Below are positions 1-4,369 of a stretch of DNA of 6,015 bases, piece after piece (the stretch's first letter is position 1; each line of letters opens with the position of its first letter). Made by a program: the position numbers and the translations under genes. The notes under the pieces are model-generated. The model worked only from the letters and a program-made list of their open reading frames with translations, had not been told where the DNA came from and made no database searches. Origin of the DNA: Clostridiales bacterium (lineage in GTDB: Bacteria > Bacillota > Clostridia > Oscillospirales > CAG-272); contig JAGZAC010000111.1 in the NCBI GenBank assembly GCA_018370615.1, positions 1 through 6,015 of the forward strand, read 5' to 3'.

Positions 1-135
1 ATAAGTATTCACTCTATTCACCCGTTAAAATTCTACCATATTCTTTCCGTTAAAACAATTCAGAAAAGCAGAATATGTAAAAAAGAAATACAAACAAGTA
101 AAAGAATAATTCTCAAAAGCCTATAATATTCTTAA
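1..135. other. AT-rich region without a gene
   Basis: All frames are closed by frequent stops and no protein is recognisable. The frame of the purA-like fragment is closed by TAA at 124-126 and 133-135, so the coding sequence downstream does not continue into this stretch. A 9-bp direct repeat (CCGTTAAAA) lies at 22-30 and 47-55. A TATAAT at 122-127 has no acceptable -35 element at 16-18 bp, so I do not call it a promoter. The stretch reads as ordinary intergenic DNA, or as DNA joined to the purA fragment by a deletion. Confidence 0.6.
22..55 (+). repeat. Short direct repeat CCGTTAAAA x2
   Basis: CCGTTAAAA occurs exactly at 22-30 and 47-55, a 25-bp step. Tandem 9-bp copies at this spacing could be regulator half-sites or chance in AT-rich DNA. 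No gene upstream is visible to assign them to, so the call rests only on the exact repetition. Confidence 0.3.
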
Positions 136-837
136 AGTCCCTATTATTTAAAAAATGCCGTTAACGCCGGAAAAAACATTCTTCTGGAGGGACAGCTGGG
201 TGCGCTGCGCGATGTAGACAACGGTATTTACCCTTATGTCACATCCTCCTCACCACTGGCGGGATTTTCCAGTGTCAGCACAGGCATCCCGCCCTATGAA
301 ATCAAAAAAATAATAGCAGTCGTAAAAGCATACACAACCTGCATCGGCGCCGGTGCCTTTGTGGGCGAACTTTCAGGCAACCAAGCCGATGTACTGCGGA
401 GGCGAGGCGGAAGCGACGGCGAATTTGGCGCAACCACCGGAAGGCCCCGTAGAATGGCCTGGTTTGACTGCGTTTCAGCGCGATACGGCTGCATGCTGCA
501 GGGCGCTACCGAAATTGCTCTCACAATGCTTGATGTCCTCGGCTATCTTGAAAAAATCCCCATTTGCACCGCATACAAAATAGACGGAAAATACACGGAA
601 ACATTCCCTGAAACCTATATGCTTGCTAGGGCCGAGCCTGTTTATGAATATCTGGATGGGTGGAACTGCAATCTCTCAGAAATTACCGACTATGAAAAGC
701 TTCCGCCAGCCGCACAAAGATATGTGGAGTTTCTTGAAAAGCAGTTGAATGTTCCTATAACAATGATTTCCAACGGGCCAAAAAGAGAGCAGATTTTATA
801 TAGGAAATCCCTTCTTGAAAATAAGAATAAATTATGA
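136..837 (+). pseudogene. purA: Adenylosuccinate synthetase homologue, 5'-truncated (C-terminal half only)
   Basis: The frame is open for 233 codons and ends at TGA 835-837. It matches the C-terminal half of PurA, which joins IMP and aspartate using GTP to form adenylosuccinate in AMP synthesis. Visible landmarks are EGQLGALRDVDNGIYPYVTSS from 187, GATTGRPRRMAW at 427-462 (the IMP and nucleotide-binding arginine motif), TMLDVL at 523-540, and SNGPKRE at 769-789 near the C-terminus. Intact PurA is about 420-430 residues; the first ~200 are missing, including the GDEGKGK P-loop, the catalytic Asp and His, and part of the IMP site. In-frame stops lie at 124-135. The first start-like codons, GTG 361 and ATG 454, fall deep inside conserved sequence without a Shine-Dalgarno site. 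The copy is divergent: EGQLG replaces the usual EGAQG, and TMLD replaces the guanine-contacting TKLD. From memory, a second Firmicutes PurA-like family carries such variants. An active synthetase is very unlikely. Confidence 0.85.
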
Positions 838-849
838 TATATCTATAAT
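815..849 (+). promoter_or_regulatory. Candidate promoter of the LysR-family gene
   Basis: A perfect TATAAT lies at 844-849, with a second overlapping one at 849-854, about 25-30 bp before the start codon. TTGAAA at 815-820 is 23 bp from the first TATAAT, which is too far for a standard pair. It is 17 bp from the poorer TATATC at 838-843, which is preceded by an extended -10 TGA. Either way, transcription would start shortly before the Shine-Dalgarno site. The element overlaps the end of the purA-like fragment, and no terminator is visible between them, so read-through from upstream is also possible. Confidence 0.45.
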
Positions 850-878
850 ATAATAATTTTTACTTATGGAGATACCAT

Positions 879-1748
879 ATGAATATCAGCTATGATTGGT
901 ATAAAATCTTTTTCTGGGCTGCCGAATGTAACAGTATTACCCTTGCCGCAGAAAAACTGTATATTTCACAGCCTGCGGTAAGCCAGTGTATTCGTCAGCT
1001 TGAGGAAGCAATCGGTTGTCCCCTTTTCATTCGCACACCAAAAGGTGTAAAGCTCACTGCCGAAGGAAAAGCCCTATATACCCATATATCAGATGGCGTA
1101 AATGCCTTTTCAGAAGGAGAGCGCAGACTAACCGCAATGCTTCGGCTGGATGCGGGGGAAATAAGAATCGGCGCAAGTGATATGACATTGGAATTCTGTC
1201 TCCTTGCCTATCTTGAAAGATTCCATAAGAAATATCCAAATATAAAAATATCTATTACAAACAATCCAACACCGCAGACTCTGGAGCTTCTGCGGCATGG
1301 AAAAATCGATTTTGCCGTTGTTAGTGAGCCCTTTTCCTGTGAGGGCTTTGAAGCAGTTCCCGTTCGCGAAATACAAGATATTTTTATCTGCAAAAGCACC
1401 TGTGATATCGCAAATCATGTAAGTATTTCAGCATTTGAAGAACAGTTTATTATGCTTGAAAGGAATACAAGCACCCGCACCTTCCTTGAAAAGGAGCTGC
1501 GCGGGCGCGGAATAAATGTGTCACCAAAATTTGAGCTTGCAACAAGTTCGTTAATCGTAAGCTTTACGGCAAAGAACATGGGAATAGGCTGTGTTGTCGC
1601 AGATTTTGCAAAAGACGCAATTGCAGAGGGATGTGTCAAAGAAATTAAGGTTTGTGATCCGCTGCCGCCGCGAAAAATTTGCGTGGTTCGCAGTCCGGAG
1701 AAAATCTCAAAGGCAGCAGATGCGCTTTTGAAAATTATTTTAGAATGA
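879..1748 (+). CDS. LysR-family transcriptional regulator
   Basis: This is a complete 289-residue protein, a normal length for a LysR-type regulator. The N-terminal winged helix-turn-helix spans about residues 1-62, with the signature run from SITLAAEKLYISQPAVSQ (19-36) through IRQLEEAIGCPLF to the KLTAEG wing end. A linker helix follows (about 63-90), then a periplasmic-binding-protein-like effector domain from about GEIRIGAS (93-100) to the C-terminus, with the typical LLRHGKIDFAVVSEP segment at 137-151. Such proteins act in the cytoplasm as tetramers, and a small molecule tunes transcription of a neighbouring target. The start at ATG 879 has GGAG at 868-871, seven bases upstream. The gene begins 41 bp after the purA-like fragment and is followed by melA on the same strand behind a stem-loop. 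Its ligand and target cannot be read from the sequence. A role for melA or for the lost purA-like gene is only inference. Confidence 0.93.
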   Translation: MNISYDWYKIFFWAAECNSITLAAEKLYISQPAVSQCIRQLEEAIGCPLFIRTPKGVKLTAEGKALYTHISDGVNAFSEGERRLTAMLRLDAGEIRIGASDMTLEFCLLAYLERFHKKYPNIKISITNNPTPQTLELLRHGKIDFAVVSEPFSCEGFEAVPVREIQDIFICKSTCDIANHVSISAFEEQFIMLERNTSTRTFLEKELRGRGINVSPKFELATSSLIVSFTAKNMGIGCVVADFAKDAIAEGCVKEIKVCDPLPPRKICVVRSPEKISKAADALLKIILE

Positions 1749-1784
1749 TGACCAACGCCTCTGGCTCTCCAGTGGCGTTGGTTA
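1749..1784 (+). terminator. Strong stem-loop after the LysR gene, probable terminator
   Basis: ACCAACGCC (1751-1759) pairs perfectly with GGCGTTGGT (1774-1782). The stem continues past a T/T mismatch with CTGG (1761-1764) against CCAG (1769-1772), closing a CTCT loop. A G-T and a T-A pair can extend the base outward. It begins two bases after the LysR stop codon. The stem is strong, but what follows is TAATAAAT rather than a clean run of T. It may be a weak or factor-assisted terminator, or mainly an mRNA 3'-end stabiliser. Confidence 0.6.
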
Positions 1785-1795
1785 ATAAATACAAA

Positions 1796-1812
1796 AATAT
1801 TCTATTAATATT
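1796..1812 (+). promoter_or_regulatory. AATATT-N5-AATATT dyad upstream of melA, possible LysR-type site
   Basis: Two AATATT hexamers (1796-1801 and 1807-1812) form a dyad around a 5-bp centre, and T1798 and A1810 satisfy the loose T-N11-A pattern of LysR-type boxes. It ends 11 bp before the melA -35 element, a plausible activator position. Because it consists only of A and T in AT-rich DNA, chance is a serious alternative. Confidence 0.3.
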
Positions 1813-1823
1813 AAAGATTTCTC

Positions 1824-1852
1824 TTGACATATAAATAGACATCATGTATAAA
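1824..1852 (+). promoter_or_regulatory. melA sigma-A promoter
   Basis: The -35 TTGACA (1824-1829, full consensus) and the -10 TATAAA (1847-1852, 5 of 6) are separated by exactly 17 bp. Transcription would begin near 1859, leaving an untranslated leader of about 40 bases. The upstream in-frame ATG at 1844 lies inside this promoter, which argues against it as the melA start codon. A 5-bp inverted repeat, ATGTA-N5-TACAT (1844-1858), overlaps the -10 and start site and could bind a repressor. Confidence 0.8.
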
Positions 1853-1863
1853 GTACATACACA

Positions 1864-1874
1864 TGCATTATGCA
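1864..1874 (+). promoter_or_regulatory. Palindrome TGCATTATGCA in the melA leader, possible operator
   Basis: TGCAT (1864-1868) and ATGCA (1870-1874) form a perfect dyad around T1869, just downstream of the predicted melA transcription start. That is a typical position for a repressor site. The sequence does not identify a regulator, and short palindromes arise by chance. Confidence 0.3.
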
Positions 1875-1900
1875 AGTTTATTGTGACACAGGAGAGCATT

Positions 1901-3220
1901 ATGAAACTGACTATTATGGGCGCCGGAAGCACCGTTTTCTCTAAAAATATTATTGGAGATGTCCTCTGCACAGAAGCTCTGCGCAAGTGCGAAATCGCAC
2001 TGTACGACATTGACCCTAGGCGGTTGGAAGAATCCTTTATTATGGCAAACGCATTGAACCGCAATCTAAACGAAGGCCACGCAAAGATAGAAAAATTTCT
2101 CGGCGTCGAAAACCGAAAAGCAGCACTAAAAGGCGCAAGCTATGTGATAAACACCATACAGGTTGGTGGATACGACCCCTGCACCATCACAGATTTTGAA
2201 GTCCCCAAAAAATATGGCCTGCGCCAGACCATCGGAGACACCACAGGCGTCGGCGGTATTTTCCGCGCGCTTCGCACCATCCCTGTACTTGCGGATTTTG
2301 CACGCGATATGGAAGCGGTCTGTCCCAATGCCTGGTTTTTAAACTACACCAATCCTATGGCGCCGCTTTCCGGTTATATGCAGCGCTATACCGGCATAAA
2401 CACAGTGGGTCTTTGCCACAGTGTACAGGTATGTTCCCGAGGCCTTCTCCGCGCGCTGGGCATTGAATTCAAGGAACCGATTAAAGAAAAGATTGCTGGT
2501 ATCAATCACATGGGATGGCTGCTGGAACTGTACGATGCCGACGGCACAGATTTGCTGCCGGAGGTAAGAAAACGCGCCATCTCTGTTTTAGAAAATCCCC
2601 CCGAAAATCAATATGATTTGGTTCGATATGAATATATTCGGAGACTTGGATATTACTGTACGGAATCCAGCGAGCACAATGCCGAATACAATAACTTTTT
2701 CATCAAAAGCAAATACCCGGAACTAATTGACCGTTATAAAATCCCGTTAGATGAATATCCTCGCCGTTGCATAAATCAAATCGAACGCTGGAATGAAGAA
2801 AAAGACCTTTACACTTCCAATGAAATTCACCACACACGTTCCACAGAATATGCCTCCTATATTATGGAGGCAATGGAAACAGATGTTCCGTTTAAAATCG
2901 GAGGAAACGTACTCAATAACGGTCTGATTGACAACCTCCCAAAAGAAGCCTGTGTCGAGGTCGCCTGTCTTGTAAACAAATCCGGCGTACAGCCATGTGT
3001 CCAAGGACCTCTGCCTGTGCAGCTCGCTGCTATGAATATGACGGAAATCAACGTACATCTGCTGACCATTGAAGCTGCCGTCACTCGAAAAAAGGAACAT
3101 ATATACCAGGCAGTCATGCTGGATCCTCATGCCTCCAGCGAACTGTCCATCGATGATATTGTAAAAATGTGTGACGAGCTTATCGACCGCCACGGCAGCT
3201 GGCTTCCCCAATATCACTGA
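1901..3220 (+). CDS. melA: Alpha-galactosidase, glycoside hydrolase family 4
   Basis: This 439-residue cytoplasmic enzyme hydrolyses alpha-galactosides such as melibiose by the GH4 mechanism, which uses NAD and a divalent metal. Its length matches MelA proteins (about 430-450). The N-terminal Rossmann fold carries GAGSTVFS (7-14) with acidic YDID (35-38) for the nucleotide. GDTTGVGGIFRALRT (112-126) and NYTNPMA (148-154) follow. The subgroup motif CHSV (172-175) marks alpha-galactosidases within GH4, where phospho-glucosidases have CDMP or CNxP. Cys172 and His203 (in GINHMGW) are the expected metal ligands, and TESSEHNAEY (254-263) is also typical of MelA. I chose ATG 1901 because AGGAG (1890-1894) stands six bases before it and the Rossmann strand starts at once; ATG 1844 falls inside the promoter. 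The gene is monocistronic, with no transporter beside it. GH4 members vary in sugar preference, so a related alpha-galacto-configured substrate is possible. Confidence 0.92.
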   Translation: MKLTIMGAGSTVFSKNIIGDVLCTEALRKCEIALYDIDPRRLEESFIMANALNRNLNEGHAKIEKFLGVENRKAALKGASYVINTIQVGGYDPCTITDFEVPKKYGLRQTIGDTTGVGGIFRALRTIPVLADFARDMEAVCPNAWFLNYTNPMAPLSGYMQRYTGINTVGLCHSVQVCSRGLLRALGIEFKEPIKEKIAGINHMGWLLELYDADGTDLLPEVRKRAISVLENPPENQYDLVRYEYIRRLGYYCTESSEHNAEYNNFFIKSKYPELIDRYKIPLDEYPRRCINQIERWNEEKDLYTSNEIHHTRSTEYASYIMEAMETDVPFKIGGNVLNNGLIDNLPKEACVEVACLVNKSGVQPCVQGPLPVQLAAMNMTEINVHLLTIEAAVTRKKEHIYQAVMLDPHASSELSIDDIVKMCDELIDRHGSWLPQYH

Positions 3221-3226
3221 ACAAAC

Positions 3227-3264
3227 AAAAAAGGAAGTACCTCCTGGAATGTACTTCCTTTTTT
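3227..3264. terminator. Bidirectional intrinsic terminator between melA and lexA
   Basis: GGAAGTAC (3233-3240) pairs perfectly with GTACTTCC (3251-3258) around a 10-base loop. It is flanked by A6 (3227-3232) and T6 (3259-3264), so each strand ends in stem plus T-run. It lies six bases after the melA stop and one base from the end of lexA, serving both convergent genes. Confidence 0.92.
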
Positions 3265-3265
3265 A

Positions 3266-3862
3266 TCAGTAGTAACGAAAGCTTGCCACGACGCGCCCGA
3301 GAATTTTCACATGGTCCGTATAAATCGGCGCATATTCCCGATTCTCCGGCTGGAGCCGAAATTGACCGTTTTCTTTATAAAAGGTTTTCACTGTCGCCTC
3401 ATCGTCGATCAGCGCTACTACAATTTCGCCGTCAGAGGCCATAGGCGTCTGCAGCACCACCACAATGTCCCCATCCATGATTCCCGCCTCAATCATACTT
3501 TTGCCGGATACCCGAAGGGCAAACAGCCGCTCCGGTGCAAATTTGCGTCCATCTGTGCAGAAGCTGATGGTTTCCTCGTAGTTCTCCACAGCCAGAATCG
3601 GCATGCCTGCCGTTACCTTTCCAATCAGCGGTACCCGATAGGTTGGTGCTACAGTGTCCGGCCGCAGGGAACGGCTTTTGTTTGGGTCTTTTTTCAGATA
3701 TCCTTTTTCTACCAGCTTTTCAATGTAGCTGTATACCGTCGCCGTACTGCGTACACCGATTTCCTGCTGAATGTCCCGCACACTGGGCGAATATCCTTTT
3801 TCTGCATAACAGCTTACAATATAATCCAAAATCTGCTTTTCCCTGTCTTTTAATTCCGGCAT
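3266..3862 (-). CDS. lexA: LexA repressor (SOS regulator, S24 autoprotease)
   Basis: This 198-residue protein represses SOS genes and cleaves itself when activated RecA filaments form after DNA damage. The N-terminal winged helix-turn-helix spans residues 1-65 (DREKQILDYI at 6-15, then SPSVRDIQQEIGVRSTATVYSYIEKL at 25-50). The cleavage site is Ala85-Gly86 in VTAGMPI. The catalytic dyad is Ser122 in SGKSM and Lys159 in ATVKTF, close to the E. coli positions (84/85, 119, 156), so autocleavage should be intact. I start at ATG 3862: AAAGGATGG (3879-3871 on this strand) sits eight bases upstream and the protein then begins MPELKDREKQ, as family members do. An in-frame ATG at 3874 would add four residues but has no spaced ribosome site. 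The frame stays open further upstream to TTG 3994, but that part resembles nothing in LexA. It is divergent from pckG and convergent with melA. No canonical Firmicutes SOS box was found upstream. Confidence 0.95.
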   Translation of the reverse strand: MPELKDREKQILDYIVSCYAEKGYSPSVRDIQQEIGVRSTATVYSYIEKLVEKGYLKKDPNKSRSLRPDTVAPTYRVPLIGKVTAGMPILAVENYEETISFCTDGRKFAPERLFALRVSGKSMIEAGIMDGDIVVVLQTPMASDGEIVVALIDDEATVKTFYKENGQFRLQPENREYAPIYTDHVKILGRVVASFRYY

Positions 3863-4072
3863 TCCTCCAACCATCCTTTCTATGTAAAGTTTTATACTAT
3901 CACACAAATAAATCGCACATCCATCTGGACGAATACAACCCCTCTGCTGTAGCCGCTCTGTGACACCTCCTCGGGACTGAATAGCAATTTCCAAACAGGG
4001 GAGACTTTATCTTACAGAAGGAAAAGCTAGGCGCATCGATGCAGTTTCTATGTAACTGTTTTTATTTTCTTT
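3863..4072 (-). other. Long predicted 5' leader of lexA
   Basis: If transcription starts from the extended -10 promoter at 4079-4107, lexA mRNA has a leader of about 210 bases. It contains the palindrome GCATCGATGC (4033-4042), CAGTT-N7-AACTG (4042-4058), and a segment less AT-rich than its flanks (about 3925-4005) with CCCCT and AGGGG runs that could pair. I recognise no known riboswitch, T-box, 6S RNA or tRNA. The lexA frame remains open for 44 codons through part of it without a supported start. A second promoter nearer lexA was sought; TATAAA around 3897-3892 on this strand lacks a fair -35. Confidence 0.4.
4042..4058 (-). promoter_or_regulatory. Inverted repeat CAGTT-N7-AACTG downstream of the lexA start site
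   Basis: CAGTT and AACTG form a perfect 5-bp dyad with a 7-bp centre, about 14-30 bases past the predicted lexA transcription start. The place suits an autoregulatory operator, but the sequence is not the known Cheo box (CGAAC-N4-GTTCG). It may equally be a small RNA hairpin in the leader. Confidence 0.25.
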
Positions 4073-4078
4073 ATATAA

Positions 4079-4107
4079 AGTATATCATAAGAATTTGCAA
4101 AAAGCAA
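4079..4107 (-). promoter_or_regulatory. lexA promoter with extended -10
   Basis: Read on the minus strand, TATACT (4084-4079) is preceded by TGA (4087-4085), an extended -10. TTGCTT (4107-4102) stands 17 bp upstream as a half-matching -35. The predicted start is near 4072. This is the best promoter I can see for lexA, although it lies about 210 bases from the start codon. Confidence 0.6.
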
Positions 4108-4177
4108 TCTCTGTCCAAATTTTTCTATGGTCGTTCTAAATTAGTAATTTGCAAGAAATAGACTTCTATTATGCATT

Positions 4178-4199
4178 TTTGCGTTTTCAATGCCGCAAA
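4178..4199 (+). repeat. Inverted repeat TTTGCG-N10-CGCAAA
   Basis: A perfect 6-bp inverted repeat with a 10-base spacer stands in the middle of the spacer and is followed on the plus strand by CTTTTATTATTT. It resembles a weak terminator, but no plus-strand transcript ends here as far as can be seen. It could instead be a protein-binding dyad upstream of pckG. Confidence 0.3.
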
Positions 4200-4250
4200 C
4201 TTTTATTATTTATCAGTATAACCGAAATAAAAATGATTTGCACCTGCAAT

Positions 4251-4268
4251 TTGTGAACACTTTGTTAA
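4251..4268 (+). promoter_or_regulatory. Tandem TTGTGAA / TTGTTAA half-sites before pckG
   Basis: TTGTGAA (4251-4257) and TTGTTAA (4262-4268) are spaced one helical turn apart, 15 bp before the pckG -35. Each resembles a half-site of the redox regulator Rex (TTGTGAA-N4-TTCACAA), but they are in direct rather than inverted orientation, so a true Rex operator is not shown. Confidence 0.25.
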
Positions 4269-4282
4269 ATCCACTTTTTATA

Positions 4283-4311
4283 TTGAAAATTATCGTTTTT
4301 AATGATATTAT
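4283..4311 (+). promoter_or_regulatory. pckG promoter with extended -10
   Basis: TTGAAA (4283-4288) and TATTAT (4306-4311) are separated by 17 bp, and TGA (4303-4305) supplies an extended -10. The predicted start is near 4318, giving a leader of about 52 bases that ends at the AAAGGAG ribosome site (4354-4360). Confidence 0.72.
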
Positions 4312-4369
4312 ATAAACTAGCAGAAAATGGGCTTTATACCAATGCAAATAATCAAAGGAGTAAAGAGAA

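Larger units (their letters stand above)
4092..4349. repeat. Clustered ATTTGCA motifs in the lexA-pckG spacer
   Basis: AATTTGCAA occurs at 4092-4100 and 4146-4154, exactly 54 bp apart. ATTTGCA recurs at 4236-4242, and its inverse TGCAAAT is at 4343-4349. The copy at 4236 also forms the dyad TTGCA-CC-TGCAA (4238-4249). The same heptamer appears elsewhere in this window only at 562 and 4595, inside coding sequence. The first copy lies between the -35 and -10 of the lexA promoter, and the last lies in the pckG leader. These could be sites for one regulator of both genes; no protein is identified. Confidence 0.4.

Noticed and set aside
361..837. A 158-residue protein starting at GTG 361.
   Set aside because: The frame continues upstream with conserved PurA sequence, and GTG 361 has no ribosome site. 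It is an internal part of the truncated PurA homologue.
1844..1900. An N-terminal extension of MelA from ATG 1844.
   Set aside because: The codon lies within the predicted promoter. The GH4 family starts directly with the Rossmann strand, and ATG 1901 has a well-spaced AGGAG.
3920..3975. A tRNA-like string on the minus strand (GGAGGTGTCACAGAGCGG), reminiscent of the 5' half of tRNA-Ser or tRNA-Tyr.
   Set aside because: No matching acceptor strand, anticodon stem or T-arm can be folded from what follows, so it is neither a tRNA nor a supported attachment-site remnant.
3863..3994. A 44-residue N-terminal extension of LexA from TTG 3994.
   Set aside because: It has no Shine-Dalgarno site and no likeness to LexA, which begins at MPELKDREKQ; the length from ATG 3862 is normal for the family.
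4039..4161. A 40-codon plus-strand open frame in the lexA-pckG spacer.
   Set aside because: It is rich in AT-biased codons, lacks a properly spaced ribosome site, and runs across the minus-strand lexA promoter; it looks like chance.
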